From Orrella daihaiensis (GTDB lineage: Bacteria; Pseudomonadota; Gammaproteobacteria; Burkholderiales; Burkholderiaceae_B): 64,000 nucleotides of DNA. Positions 34,923 to 45,076 of this stretch are shown here, in pieces. The stretch spans positions 1,736,001 through 1,800,000 of the forward strand of contig NZ_CP063982.1 in assembly GCF_022811525.1 (NCBI RefSeq), in the 5' to 3' direction. The notes beneath the pieces were generated by a model that was given only the letters and a program-made list of their open reading frames with translations, had not been told where the DNA came from and ran no database searches. Position 1 is the first letter of the stretch. The number at the start of each line of letters is the position of its first letter. The translations under genes were made by a program, and so were the position numbers.

Positions 34923-36038
34923 TTGAACAAGTCGAACGATCAAACACAACCGCCGACCGGCGCTCTGGCTGGCGTACGAATTATTGATGTCTCAAGAGTG
35001 CTCGGTGGGCCATACTGTGGTCAAATCCTCGCCGACCATGGCGCGGACGTACTGAAAGTCGAACCACCGCAAGGCGATGAAACCCGCGCATGGGGACCTC
35101 CTTTTGAGGATGGTGTTGCATCCTACTTCATTGGTGTTAATCGCAACAAACGTGGCCTGCGGCTAGACCTTGCGACACCGGGAGGTCGCGATCATCTACT
35201 TGATCTGCTGGAAGACGCAGATGTATTACTTGAAAACTTCAAAACCGGCACCCTGGAAAAGTGGGGGATTGGCTACGACACACTTAAACAAAAATTCCCG
35301 AAGCTTGTGCACTGCCGTGTCAGCGGTTACGGCGCTGATGGACCCTTGGGCGGATTGCCGGGCTATGACGCTGCGATACAGGCGATATCAGGAATCATGA
35401 GTGTGAACGGTGAGCCAGACGGGCAGCCTTTACGCGTTGGTCTTCCTGTAGTTGACATGGTGACTGGGCTAAATGCGGCGATCGGAATATTGCTTGCGTT
35501 ACAAGAACGCAATCGAAGCGGTTTAGGTCAGTTTGTTGAGGCATCATTATTCGATTGCGGGTTGTCTCTACTACACCCGCATGCCGCAAACTGGTTTGGT
35601 GACGGGCGTACACCTGTGCTGACGGGTAATGCACATCCAAACATTTATCCATATGACTCGTTTCCGACGGCAACATCACCTATTTTTCTTGCCGTCGGTA
35701 ACGACCGACAATTTGAAACGTTGTCCACCGTGCTAGGAGAACCGTCACTGGCTACAAACACCCTGTTTGTGACCGCCGGTGACAGATCAACCAATCGGCA
35801 GGAACTAAGACAGCGCTTGATTACATTGCTCGCAAAACGAGACTGTGATGAATTGGTCACTGAGCTAGGCCAAAAAGGTGTGCCATGCGCAGCGGTTCTG
35901 AACGTCCCCCAGGCGCTGACACACCCCCATACACAACACCGTGAAATGACAGTGACAATTGGTAGCTACACGGGCATCGCCTCGCCGATCAAACTTCAAA
36001 GAACGCCGGCGAGCTACCGCTTACCGCCACCAGTTTGA
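34923..36038 (+). CDS. CaiB/BaiF family CoA-transferase (first copy)
   Basis: 371-residue class III CoA-transferase. Seen: GVRIIDVSRVLGGPYCGQILADHGADVLKVE (opening split motifs), GDETRAWGPPF, NRNKRGLRLDLATPGG, DVLLENFKTGTLEKWG and the GYDAAIQAISGIM segment. The catalytic aspartate of this family is expected in the GLPVVDMVTG segment. Starts at TTG 34923 with AAGG 8 bases upstream; no ATG in the family frame is nearer. It lies 43 bases after the AidB-like gene on the same strand, so they are probably an operon: CoA transfer to an acid, followed by oxidation. Confidence 0.9.
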   Translation: MNKSNDQTQPPTGALAGVRIIDVSRVLGGPYCGQILADHGADVLKVEPPQGDETRAWGPPFEDGVASYFIGVNRNKRGLRLDLATPGGRDHLLDLLEDADVLLENFKTGTLEKWGIGYDTLKQKFPKLVHCRVSGYGADGPLGGLPGYDAAIQAISGIMSVNGEPDGQPLRVGLPVVDMVTGLNAAIGILLALQERNRSGLGQFVEASLFDCGLSLLHPHAANWFGDGRTPVLTGNAHPNIYPYDSFPTATSPIFLAVGNDRQFETLSTVLGEPSLATNTLFVTAGDRSTNRQELRQRLITLLAKRDCDELVTELGQKGVPCAAVLNVPQALTHPHTQHREMTVTIGSYTGIASPIKLQRTPASYRLPPPV

Positions 36039-36119
36039 TGTCCGTAGCGTTTTAATACTCACCTGAGCGCATCAGCTTTGAATTTTTGATCCGCCACAGG
36101 GGGTGCTCATCACATCGAA

Positions 36120-37592
36120 TCAAACCTTGATCGCAAACGGATCACGCTCTAAATCTGAATAGTCGATCATGACATTTTTAGGCGCTAAAAATTCATCAAG
36201 TGCCCATTCGCTGCGCTCACGCCCAAAACCGCTTTCTTTGAAACCGCCAAATGGAGCCTGCACAGCCACTGCGCGGTATGTGTTCACCCAAACACTACCG
36301 GCGTGCAACGCCTTCGAAACTCTCATCGCACGATTCAAATTGGTTGTCCAAATACCAGCGGCAAGCCCATAACGTGTGTTGTTTCCGATGGCAATTGCCT
36401 CTTCTTCAGACCCAAATGGAATGACGGACAGCACTGGACCAAAAATTTCTTCTTGGGCAAGAACCGAGGCATTGTCGACATCCTTAAAAATTGTCGGCTC
36501 TACAAACAAACCTTTGTCCAAGTGACTGCCTGTGGCTCGTTTCCCACCGATCATCAATTTAGCACCCGCGGCCTTTCCAGCCTCAATGGATTGAATGACT
36601 CGGTTAAATTGCGGCTCATTGGCAAGAGTACCCATCTCGGTTTTGTGATCGATGGGGTTACCCAAAACGATGCTTTTAGACTTCTCGACAAGCTGATCAA
36701 CGACTTGGTTGTAGACTTGCTTGTGGACTAAAAGACGTGAACCTGCAATACACGTCTGCCCCGTAGCAGCAAAAATTCCCGCAAACGCGCCAACCACAGC
36801 CTTATTGATGTCTGCGTCTTCAAAAATGATGTTAGGTGACTTACCGCCCAACTCCAATGTGACTGGAACCAGTTGTCTGCCTGCCTGAGCAGCAATTTCA
36901 CGACCGACTCCCGGGCTGCCGGTAAAACTAATACGATCGATTCGGCCCGAGGACAATAATGCTTTACCGACCCGATAATCGCCAGTAACGACATTAAAGA
37001 CTCCTTTCGGAAACCCTGCCTTTTCAACAAACTTGGCAAACTCTAGGGTCGTCACGGAGGCATGCTCGGATGGTTTAACCACAACACAGCAGCCTGCCGC
37101 CAATGCCGGTGCTAGCTTATTGGACAACAATCCCATCGGCGAATTCCATGCCGTAATCAGCACAGCAACACCGAGCGGCTCCCGGGTTGCATAGTCCAAC
37201 ACATCAGGCTGGTCAAGCGGGATGACTTTCCCCCATAACTTGTCAGCACTGCCTGCAAAGAATCGATATTGCCTCGCAGCAAAGCCCATTTGGCTTTGTG
37301 TCTCTCGAATCACCTTGCCATTGTCTGTGCTCTCTAAGCGCCCCATCCGTTCGGCATCAGCCTCGATCAAATCGGCCAATTTGTTCAAGAGCCGAGCTCG
37401 TTCTTTGCCTGAGGTTTTTGACCATTGTGTATCGAATGCTCGACGAGCTGATTCAATTGCACTAGCAACTTGCGCCTCGGTTGCCATTGGAACCTCAGCC
37501 CAAACCTCTTGCGTATAGGGGTTAACGGCAGGAAAAAACTCCTGAGCGCTGTCTGAAACCCAACTTCCGTCAATAAATAACTCGTACTTCAT
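36120..37592 (-). CDS. NAD(P)-dependent aldehyde dehydrogenase
   Basis: 490 residues, standard ALDH length. Catalytic Cys281 in TGQTCIAGSRL, general-base Glu247 in VTLELGGKSPN, the cofactor loop FTGSPGVGREIA and the AWNSPMGLLSNKLAPALAAG region are all present. ATG 37592 has AAGAAGG upstream. Same strand as an enoyl-CoA hydratase and a CoA-transferase gene. Substrate unknown; an aldehyde intermediate produced by the iron alcohol dehydrogenase at 40450 is possible but unproven. Confidence 0.93.
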   Translation of the reverse strand: MKYELFIDGSWVSDSAQEFFPAVNPYTQEVWAEVPMATEAQVASAIESARRAFDTQWSKTSGKERARLLNKLADLIEADAERMGRLESTDNGKVIRETQSQMGFAARQYRFFAGSADKLWGKVIPLDQPDVLDYATREPLGVAVLITAWNSPMGLLSNKLAPALAAGCCVVVKPSEHASVTTLEFAKFVEKAGFPKGVFNVVTGDYRVGKALLSSGRIDRISFTGSPGVGREIAAQAGRQLVPVTLELGGKSPNIIFEDADINKAVVGAFAGIFAATGQTCIAGSRLLVHKQVYNQVVDQLVEKSKSIVLGNPIDHKTEMGTLANEPQFNRVIQSIEAGKAAGAKLMIGGKRATGSHLDKGLFVEPTIFKDVDNASVLAQEEIFGPVLSVIPFGSEEEAIAIGNNTRYGLAAGIWTTNLNRAMRVSKALHAGSVWVNTYRAVAVQAPFGGFKESGFGRERSEWALDEFLAPKNVMIDYSDLERDPFAIKV

Positions 37593-37672
37593 GCGTAGCA
37601 CCTTCTTTCAATTCAATTAGACAAAGAAACCAGACATTTTTACTGTTGACAGAACGACAGGCGTTTATCACC

Positions 37673-38527
37673 CTATTGTTCTCTGGGCTTGTACCAAGCC
37701 GGATGTCTTTTTTCAATAAACGACAATGTTCCCTCGGCAGCCTCATCACTGCGTCGCGTATTCGCATGACGTTGCACTAGATCCTCGAATAATGCGTCGC
37801 TCATGACAGCCCCAGCAATCTCCATATTCAGTCGCTTGGTCGTGGCGGTGGCTTGAGGTGCACTCATCAATAAGGCATCAACAATTTTCTGCGTCGTCGC
37901 CTCTAAATCCTCAAGCGGGCAGACCTCATGAACAAATCCGATCTGCTGCGCCTTCAATGCATCCATACGCTCACAAGTCAGTGCATACCGACGAACCTGA
38001 CGAAGGCCGATTGCTTGAACCAATTGGGGAAAGATAATGCTTGCCATTAATCCCCACCGCGCTTCGGTAATCGCAAAAATCGCGTTGTCTGCAGCAACGA
38101 CAACGTCACATGCCGCAGCAACACCTGTGCCGCCACCGAAGCAACCGCCTTGCACCATTGCTACTGTGGCAACTGGCAACTCATTCAAACGCCGGACCAC
38201 TTGACCCGTCGCTTCAGAGGCCTTCAGGTTGGCGTCTGGCCCTAGCTTGCCTTGAGCATTAATCCAGGCTAAATCAGCACCGGCCTGAAAGTGCTTTCCA
38301 TTGCCTTTCAAGACGACGACTCTCAGCCCTGGTTTCACACCCAGGATGTCCATTGCCTCGTGCAATCCAGAAATCATGTCACCGTTGTAGGCATTGTTGA
38401 CGTTCGGTCGATTCAAGGTCACCGTAGCCACACCACGTGAATCCAATGACCACAGCACTGTCCCATTACCGGCTTGACCAGATTCAGCCGCCCCATTGTT
38501 TATTGACGCACCGCCATTGCTTTGCAT
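37673..38527 (-). CDS. Enoyl-CoA hydratase/isomerase family protein
   Basis: 284 residues, crotonase fold. The oxyanion-hole segments are FQAGADLAWINAQ and QGGCFGGGTGVAAACDVVVAA; the second catalytic position lies in FAITEARWGLMASIIFPQL. The AGADLAW spelling resembles methylglutaconyl-CoA hydratase/carnitinyl-CoA dehydratase members. An unusual Gly/Ser/Asn-rich leader of about 20 residues precedes the domain. Probably acts on the product of the CoA-transferase encoded downstream on the same strand. Confidence 0.88.
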   Translation of the reverse strand: MQSNGGASINNGAAESGQAGNGTVLWSLDSRGVATVTLNRPNVNNAYNGDMISGLHEAMDILGVKPGLRVVVLKGNGKHFQAGADLAWINAQGKLGPDANLKASEATGQVVRRLNELPVATVAMVQGGCFGGGTGVAAACDVVVAADNAIFAITEARWGLMASIIFPQLVQAIGLRQVRRYALTCERMDALKAQQIGFVHEVCPLEDLEATTQKIVDALLMSAPQATATTKRLNMEIAGAVMSDALFEDLVQRHANTRRSDEAAEGTLSFIEKRHPAWYKPREQ

Positions 38528-38694
38528 AAATCCCCCTTACGAAAACCGATTTAAATGAGCCCATTTGCTTCAATTTTTACGAATAAGATCTCTGCTGCGT
38601 ACATATTTGTGAAACCATGAGTTTTCCTGCCCCGAAAAAGGCCTGAGTTTATCGAGCTGGGATCATCTTTTGCATACGCTCGCGCGCCAAGCGA

Positions 38695-39894
38695 TTAGCC
38701 CGATTGCCGTTTGTCCTCTCGCAGCGCCCGCAAAATCTCATCTGTGTGTTCACCAAGCTTGGGAGCCGGACGCCGGAACCCTCCCGGCGTCTTATCAAGT
38801 CTGGGAATAATATTGTGCATAGGCAGGGCCCCAAGTTCTTGATCATCTAACGCAACTATTGCTTGGCGGCTAGTGACATAGGGGTGGTCTATTAGATCAG
38901 CAACGCTGAACACTGGCCCCACAGTCACACCCGCTGCCTCAAAAATTTCAAGATTTTCTGCTTGAGTACGCTCGCCGATGAAATGACCAATAATTTCATC
39001 GAGTGCTTCGCGGTTTTTTACTCGCGCATCGTTATCTGAAAACCGCGGGTCTGTCTTTAGATCCTGACGATTGATAGTGTCAAAAATACGCATGGCCATT
39101 GACTGCATCGAGCCAGACATAGACACATACTTGCCATCACTGCACAAATATAGATTGCGCGGAGCGGTATGTGATGACTGGTTACCTGATCTCATAGATA
39201 CTTCGCCGGTGGCCTGATACTTAGCAGCCTCAGAGGCGATCATTGAAAAAATAGGCTCGAACAAAGACAAATCTACTGTCTGCCCTTGCCCCGTTCGCTC
39301 CGCAACGCGCAGTGCAGTCAGAACGCCAGCGGCCCCGTAAATCCCAGCAATCATGTCAGCAAGCGCGAGCGGCGGTAATGCAGGCGGTTTGTCAGGGAAA
39401 CCATTCAAATGCGCAAATCCTGACATCGCCTCGACCAACGTACCAAAACCAGGCTTGGTTCTATATGAACCAGTCTGTCCCCAGCCGGAGACGCGAACAA
39501 TGACTAGTGCGGGATTGATATCGTGCAAGACGTCTGGACCCACCCCCATTTTTTCTATACCGCCTGGGACAAAGTTCTCAATCAGTATCTGACTAGTTGC
39601 AACCAGAGTCTTGAAATCAGCAAGTCCTTCAGCAGACTTAAGATCAAGAACGACGGACCGCTTATTTCGCCCATATACCTTCCAATAAATGTCATGGCCA
39701 TTCTCACGCCAATGCCGAAGATCATCCCCCTTGTCAGGACGCTCAATCTTGATGACGTCAGCACCAAAATCTGCCAAATACGCCGAGAGCATGTTGCCAG
39801 CGACCAAGCGTGACAGATCAAGAACCCTAACATCATCGAGAGGGCCTGAGAACGTCGCATTAAAGGTAGACAAGTTAGTTACTCCGCCAGTCAT
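38695..39894 (-). CDS. CaiB/BaiF family CoA-transferase (second copy)
   Basis: 399 residues from ATG 39894 (the frame is open to 40080 but the upstream part is Cys/Phe-rich and unconserved). Motifs: VRVLDLSRLVAGNMLSAYLADFGADVIKIE, split across the usual first two blocks, then GDDLRHWR, GRNKRSVVLDLKSAEG and ILIENFVPGGIEKMG; the catalytic Asp should be in LALADMIAG. Divergent from the CMD-family gene at 39999. One of three CaiB enzymes in this window, which suggests several acids are activated by CoA transfer. Confidence 0.9.
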   Translation of the reverse strand: MTGGVTNLSTFNATFSGPLDDVRVLDLSRLVAGNMLSAYLADFGADVIKIERPDKGDDLRHWRENGHDIYWKVYGRNKRSVVLDLKSAEGLADFKTLVATSQILIENFVPGGIEKMGVGPDVLHDINPALVIVRVSGWGQTGSYRTKPGFGTLVEAMSGFAHLNGFPDKPPALPPLALADMIAGIYGAAGVLTALRVAERTGQGQTVDLSLFEPIFSMIASEAAKYQATGEVSMRSGNQSSHTAPRNLYLCSDGKYVSMSGSMQSMAMRIFDTINRQDLKTDPRFSDNDARVKNREALDEIIGHFIGERTQAENLEIFEAAGVTVGPVFSVADLIDHPYVTSRQAIVALDDQELGALPMHNIIPRLDKTPGGFRRPAPKLGEHTDEILRALREDKRQSG

Positions 39895-39998
39895 ACAATG
39901 GTGTAAAACATAAATAGAAAAACCGCGCCAGCCCTCATCGGGCTTGAGCTCTGTGCATGAGCTTAGCGCAAAGGCACACCCAAACGGAGGAGAAACGT

Positions 39999-40391
39999 AT
40001 GCCTGAACGCAGCAAAACCTATGAAGCAGGACTCGCAACACGCAAAAAAGTATTGGGTGAAGAACATGTAGCCCGCTCAATGAATAACGTCAACGAATTC
40101 AACGCCCCACTGCAGGATTTTCTGGTCGAACATGCATGGGGGGCTGTATGGACCCGAGATGGGCTGTCTCACAAAGAACGCAGCATGATCAATCTAGCGA
40201 TGCTCACCGCCCTGAACCGGCCTCATGAACTTAAGTTGCACCTTAAAGGCGCTCTGAACAATGGTCTAACGAAAGATCAAATTCGCGAAATATTCTTACA
40301 AACCGCCGTTTACTGCGGCGCCCCCGCTGCCATCGATGCATTTCGAACCGCAGAACAGCTCTTTGCCGAGGTCGAGCAATCAGCCAAGTGA
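39999..40391 (+). CDS. Carboxymuconolactone decarboxylase (CMD) family protein
   Basis: 130 residues, the size of 4-carboxymuconolactone decarboxylase (PcaC). The conserved SHKERSMINLAMLTALNRPHELKLH region and C-terminal TAVYCGAPAAIDAFRTAEQLF are the usual CMD blocks, though the AhpD-type CxxC is absent. ATG 39999 has a near-perfect GGAGGAG upstream. Co-oriented with the iron-dependent dehydrogenase 59 bases downstream; PcaC-like plus maleylacetate-reductase-like genes hint at ring-fission products, but no ring-cleavage dioxygenase is visible here. Confidence 0.88.
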   Translation: MPERSKTYEAGLATRKKVLGEEHVARSMNNVNEFNAPLQDFLVEHAWGAVWTRDGLSHKERSMINLAMLTALNRPHELKLHLKGALNNGLTKDQIREIFLQTAVYCGAPAAIDAFRTAEQLFAEVEQSAK

Positions 40392-40449
40392 GCCGAACAA
40401 AACAATTGCCGCCAGACCGCGTATTTTGCACCAGTATTAAAGACTCTAA

Positions 40450-41619
40450 ATGACAACCACCAATTTGACGATTGCAAGCTTCTTTTGCCCGACTACCGTA
40501 CACATTGGCGCAGGCGCTGCTCGCAACCTGACCAATATCCTCGAAAAATTTCACGCTACCCGAGTCTTTATATTTGTTGACGATGCGCTAAAAACAGCAC
40601 CATTTATGCGTAATGTCGAGAACGATCTTAAAAAAGCATCGATCAAAACCTCGACATTTACCGGCATAGAACCAGATCCGAGCGCAACGACAGTTGAGTC
40701 AGCCTACCATTTAGCTCAGGCGTTTTCACCACATGTGCTACTAGCAGTTGGCGGTGGCAGCACCATCGATGTGGCCAAAGCAGTGGGCATTCTTTTAACC
40801 AATGGTGGGAAAATTCATGACTACGAAGGCATAGAGCAATTCAATATCCCAGCACTACCTCTGGTTGCTGTTCCAACGACAGCAGGTACCGGCTCCGAAG
40901 TCTCTGGCTCTTGTGTGATTACGGATGACAAGCAAAATAGAAAAATGTCTATTCGGCATGCTAGCCTGAATCCGGCACGCCATGCCATTCTGGACCCTGA
41001 GGCACTCACAACATTGCCAGCGCACGTAGCTGCCCATGCTGGCATGGATGCCTTTGTACATGCTCTCGAATCCTACACATCCAAACAAGCCAACCTGATG
41101 ACTGATGCGCTGAACATGCAGGCTCTGGCATTGCTTAGCCACAACCTTAGAGACTTTGTTGCAGACCGATCAAATCGACAGGCCGGCCTTAATATGTTGG
41201 TAGGCTCCGCACTGACAGGAATGGCTTTCGGACAAACTGGCCTTGGAAATGTTCACTGCATGGCCCGGTTTATTGGCGCAAAACTGCACTTGTCGCACGG
41301 TCTATCAAATGCGCTTTGCCTGCCGGTTGTTGCACAATTCAATCAATCGGCTGCCACAAAAAAATATGCAGAGGTAGCACGTATTATGCAGGTGGCTTCA
41401 AGAAACGATACCGATGATGTGGCTGCTCAATTGGCGGTGAAGGCGATAACGACGCTCTGTCGGGATGTCGATATCCCCGGCTCACTACGAGAGGTTGGTG
41501 CAGACCGTGAGAGTTTTCCGGGAATGGCTGCTGACTGCGCGCAAGCCGGATACAACCGATGGAACCCCCGACAAACGACCGAAGCAGACTTCATAAAACT
41601 ATTCGAAGCTGCGTTCTAG
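40450..41619 (+). CDS. Iron-containing alcohol dehydrogenase family (maleylacetate reductase-like)
   Basis: 389 residues, group III Fe-dependent dehydrogenase. The nucleotide loop GGGSTIDVAK (about 101-110) and PTTAGTGSEV are clear. Predicted metal ligands are Asp200 and His204 (HAGMDAFVHALE) and His269 and His283 (VHCMARFIGAKLHLSHG). ATG 40450. Candidate reactions are alcohol oxidation, hydroxyacid-oxoacid transhydrogenation or maleylacetate reduction; the motifs do not decide which. Confidence 0.9.
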   Translation: MTTTNLTIASFFCPTTVHIGAGAARNLTNILEKFHATRVFIFVDDALKTAPFMRNVENDLKKASIKTSTFTGIEPDPSATTVESAYHLAQAFSPHVLLAVGGGSTIDVAKAVGILLTNGGKIHDYEGIEQFNIPALPLVAVPTTAGTGSEVSGSCVITDDKQNRKMSIRHASLNPARHAILDPEALTTLPAHVAAHAGMDAFVHALESYTSKQANLMTDALNMQALALLSHNLRDFVADRSNRQAGLNMLVGSALTGMAFGQTGLGNVHCMARFIGAKLHLSHGLSNALCLPVVAQFNQSAATKKYAEVARIMQVASRNDTDDVAAQLAVKAITTLCRDVDIPGSLREVGADRESFPGMAADCAQAGYNRWNPRQTTEADFIKLFEAAF

Positions 41620-41647
41620 GCAGTTATTGCTCGCAATATCTGTTATT

Positions 41648-43246
41648 TCAGATCTTGGTCGGTAAGGGGTCAAGTTTAGGATAGGGCCCATCAACCACTT
41701 TGTAACGTGCAAGCAGCTGTTGACGAACCAAGCGGCGGCTGACTTTACCTTGAGGGTTGCGCGGCAACGTGTCGAGCTCCACATAGACTCTTGGTCGCTT
41801 GTGGCGTGACAGTGTGCCCACCAAGGCTTGAGCTTGCTGCTCCCAATTTCCAAAGGTGTTGCACGCCACAGCCACGATGATCTCACCCCAGTAGTCTGAT
41901 GGCAGTGATGTCACGCATATTTGTATCGTCCCACCCAGGACCGAGAGGCATGCCTCAATCTCATCAGGATTAACACGGTAACCACCGGTCTTGATGACAT
42001 CGGCCAAGCGTCCAGTCAGAACCAATCGACCACAAGCATCAAAATACCCCAAATCACCCGTTTGATGCCAACCATCAGGTTCATGAGGTGTGAATCCGTC
42101 TTTGGTCAACATACCAACAGACATGTGCGGCGCTCTGAGCCAAACCTCAGCATCCGTAGCCTCAGCGTCTTCAACACCGCTAGCTGATGGAACAAGCTTT
42201 AATTCAACCCCCGGTGCGGCAAACCCCACGCACGCTCCAGATACATCATCTGTACTCTTAAACAGAGATTCTGTTTGTTCTGGACTCAGAATCGTGATGG
42301 GGTTGACACACTCGGATTTACCGTAGGTGATACGCACCACCGGCCCGAACATGGCCTTGGCTCGACGATACATGGCCGATGTCAAAGGCTGTGTGCCGGT
42401 AAACACACACTTGATGTTCGGGAACGTGCGGCCTTCAAATAACGAGGTCAATTTGGCCAGAACAGTTGGTGGCGCAAAGACAGCGACAGTACTCGAATCG
42501 CCTAAATAACGCTCCAACTGTTCTTGCTGCACTCCATCTAACAAAATAACTTCGGCACCAAAATCACACCATGCGAAAGTCAACAATGACGAACCATGGA
42601 TAAAAGGAGTCATCAATATGATTTTTTGGTCTACTTGCGGTCTAAAAGGCAAGGTAGCCTTGAGCAGTTGCTCGGCTATCCATCGACGGCCGTGACTGTA
42701 GACCACTCCTTTGGGCTTGCCCGTCGTACCCGAGGTGAACAAAATGCGGCCATTCAGATGGGCATCGATAGCGGGCAATATGCCGAACCCAACAAGATCA
42801 TCCCGGGCACTGCCCTGCAGCATCCCTTCCGCATTAACTAAAATCGGTTCAAAACCAAGACTTCGGACTTGCTCTTCCCGTTCAGGCAGTGTGATGATGT
42901 ACCGCGCACCAGACAGACTCATACACCACTGAATCTCTTCATCTGTACTTTTGTAGCTAATCAAAACCTCAGCGACGCCACTAGCACGCACCCCATACGA
43001 ACAAACTACAGCGCAAACTTGATTCGGAAGCAAAATACCCAGAGGAACGCCTGGCTCCAACCTCGGTAGGTCTAGCAAATACCGGGCTAAAGAGTGTGCT
43101 CTAGAATGAAGCGATAAGTAACTTAGCTTATGCCCGACACCATCAAGCACAGCCACCGCATCGCCGTACTGGTCAGCTAGGCTTTTAAGGCTAGCTGACC
43201 AAGTTATGCCGCTTACTGCGGGCCCATCAAAAGATTGGGTAGCCAC
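41648..43246 (-). CDS. AMP-dependent acyl-CoA synthetase / ligase
   Basis: 532 residues of the ANL superfamily. P-loop-like A3 motif FTSGTTGKPKG (170-180), ITYGKSE (A5 equivalent), WHQTGDLG (A7) and TGRLADVIKTGGYRVNPDEIE (A8 region) are present; a lysine in LPRNPQGKVSRR fits the A10 catalytic position. It activates a carboxylic acid as CoA thioester. Its start overlaps the downstream end of dctM by 34 bases, so it is the distal gene of the dctPQM operon and probably acts on the imported acid. Confidence 0.92.
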   Translation of the reverse strand: MATQSFDGPAVSGITWSASLKSLADQYGDAVAVLDGVGHKLSYLSLHSRAHSLARYLLDLPRLEPGVPLGILLPNQVCAVVCSYGVRASGVAEVLISYKSTDEEIQWCMSLSGARYIITLPEREEQVRSLGFEPILVNAEGMLQGSARDDLVGFGILPAIDAHLNGRILFTSGTTGKPKGVVYSHGRRWIAEQLLKATLPFRPQVDQKIILMTPFIHGSSLLTFAWCDFGAEVILLDGVQQEQLERYLGDSSTVAVFAPPTVLAKLTSLFEGRTFPNIKCVFTGTQPLTSAMYRRAKAMFGPVVRITYGKSECVNPITILSPEQTESLFKSTDDVSGACVGFAAPGVELKLVPSASGVEDAEATDAEVWLRAPHMSVGMLTKDGFTPHEPDGWHQTGDLGYFDACGRLVLTGRLADVIKTGGYRVNPDEIEACLSVLGGTIQICVTSLPSDYWGEIIVAVACNTFGNWEQQAQALVGTLSRHKRPRVYVELDTLPRNPQGKVSRRLVRQQLLARYKVVDGPYPKLDPLPTKI

Positions 43247-44490
43247 AATGAGATGATCGGAATATAGGTAACCACTAGCAGCATGATCACCATCAGACCG
43301 AAGAACGGCAATGTTCCTCGCAGCACTTGCGCAAGTGGAATTTTAGAAATGTTGCTGATCACAAACAGGTTTAAACCAACCGGAGGTGACATCAACGCCA
43401 ATTCCATATTGATTACCAACATCACCCCGAAATGAATCGGATCAATTCCGAGCGGCTCAAGCAAAGGCAACACAATCGGCACCATGATGAGCAGAATCGA
43501 AAAGACTTCGAGGAACATACCGAGGAAGATCAAGATGATGTTGACAAACAACAGGAATTGCCAGGCCTGGATGTCCCACCGCTCCATTAAATCAAGTGTC
43601 TTTTGTGCAATGCCAGTTTCAACAATCAAGTGCCCAAAAGCCAGCGCCATTGCAATGATGATCATGATCGCAGCAGCATTGCGAACCGAGAAAGTCATCA
43701 TCTTGAAAAAATCTCGAACTGCCACTCCCTTGTAGACAAACAGTGCCAGGATCATGGCAACGACCGCAGACAAGGCCGCTGTTTCGGTCAGTGTCACAAA
43801 GCCACCATATAAGCCACCGAGCACAATAAAAGGAACGGCTAAGGCTGGCAGCGCTGCAACAGTTTTCTGGATTTTGAACGCCATCGTGACCTCTTCGCGC
43901 TCAACGTAACCATGCTTCTTGCTAAACCGATAAACGTAAATACCCATAAGGAACGCAATCAGCAAGCCGGGCACCACACCACCAAGGAACAAGCGTGGAA
44001 TGGAAGCATCTGCCAATACGCCATAAACAACGAATGCCAGGGACGGCGGGATCAGAATGCCAAGCGTACCAGCTGAGGCCAAGATACCACCTGCAAAACT
44101 TGGCTTGTAACCGTTGCGTAGCATCGCCGGTATCAAGATCGTTCCCATTGCGATGGCAGTAGCCACAGATGAACCACACATCGCCGCAAAAATGGCGCAG
44201 GTTGTGATGGAAACCAAGCCTAATCCGCCATGCAGTCGCCCGAGCCACGCAGTCACAGCATCAATGAGTGCCTTGGCAACACCGCCTCGTTCCATGAATG
44301 TAGCCGCAATCACGAAGTACGGGACCGCAAGCAAAGTCGGTGAATTCAATTCATCAATTATCTTTTGCGCCAGCGGTGTCAACGACCCATCGACCGCAAA
44401 CACAATTCCAGCCGAGATGCCCATTGTCAAGTAAATAGGTATCCCGAGGAACAGCAACAAAACAAAAAGAGGTGTAATCATCCCAAGCAT
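43213..44490 (-). CDS. dctM: TRAP transporter large permease (DctM)
   Basis: 425 residues with typical DctM blocks (AMCGSSVATAIAMGTILIPAM, split near residues 104-124; ILIPPSLAFVVYGVLAD; PPVGLNLFVISNISK). ATG 44490 follows AAGGAGGG. Second full TRAP system of the window. Lies between dctQ and the acyl-CoA synthetase gene, with which it overlaps. Membrane core of a Na+-coupled acid importer. Confidence 0.94.
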   Translation of the reverse strand: MLGMITPLFVLLLFLGIPIYLTMGISAGIVFAVDGSLTPLAQKIIDELNSPTLLAVPYFVIAATFMERGGVAKALIDAVTAWLGRLHGGLGLVSITTCAIFAAMCGSSVATAIAMGTILIPAMLRNGYKPSFAGGILASAGTLGILIPPSLAFVVYGVLADASIPRLFLGGVVPGLLIAFLMGIYVYRFSKKHGYVEREEVTMAFKIQKTVAALPALAVPFIVLGGLYGGFVTLTETAALSAVVAMILALFVYKGVAVRDFFKMMTFSVRNAAAIMIIIAMALAFGHLIVETGIAQKTLDLMERWDIQAWQFLLFVNIILIFLGMFLEVFSILLIMVPIVLPLLEPLGIDPIHFGVMLVINMELALMSPPVGLNLFVISNISKIPLAQVLRGTLPFFGLMVIMLLVVTYIPIISLWLPNLLMGPQ

Positions 44491-44491
44491 T

Positions 44492-45067
44492 TCAACCCTC
44501 CTTCAATGCAGTTAGCTTGCGTGAGAGTCGAACGAGGTACGCAATGCCCATGACCAAGCCACCTGCAGGCAGTGCGGCGAAATAAATCCACAGCGGTGTG
44601 CGGAACATGGTGGTCGACACATCACCGAACTCATGTGCCTGGTATGCAACTTCAAAACCGTAATAAACAATGACCACTGAAAAAATAACACCGAGGATAT
44701 CGGAGAACCAGCCAACGGCTGTTTTTAATTTGGGTGGGAACATATTGACGAAAAAGTCCGACTTCACATGCCGATCCATTAACGTCAATGTCCCTAATGA
44801 GAGAAACACGGCCCAGATCATCATGTACACCTGAAACTCTTCCACGAAATCGAGGATGAAATCTGGCGCAAAGAGACGAGCAACTACGTTGTAAGCGCAC
44901 AAAAACAGAGCAAGAAAAGCAAGGCCTCCCACAACGGTAGATTCCAGAAAGCTGGAGGGCGGTACCTCATGAGCTTCCGCCTGAAGATCTTCCTCTGCTT
45001 TTTGACGCAAAGACTCGTAGACTTTACTCGTTGTCCCTTCCGACTGGGTCGTGTTCTCAATTTGCAT
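44492..45067 (-). CDS. dctQ: TRAP transporter small permease (DctQ)
   Basis: 191 residues with an unusual 45-residue charged N-terminal extension (SLRQKAEEDLQAEAHEVPPSS) before the first span, then four hydrophobic segments and the DctQ-like VDEEFQVYMMIW-type region (seen as VEEFQVYMMIWAVFLSLG). One base separates its stop from the dctM start. AAGGAAG precedes the ATG. Confidence 0.9.
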   Translation of the reverse strand: MQIENTTQSEGTTSKVYESLRQKAEEDLQAEAHEVPPSSFLESTVVGGLAFLALFLCAYNVVARLFAPDFILDFVEEFQVYMMIWAVFLSLGTLTLMDRHVKSDFFVNMFPPKLKTAVGWFSDILGVIFSVVIVYYGFEVAYQAHEFGDVSTTMFRTPLWIYFAALPAGGLVMGIAYLVRLSRKLTALKEG

Positions 45068-45076
45068 GATGCTTCC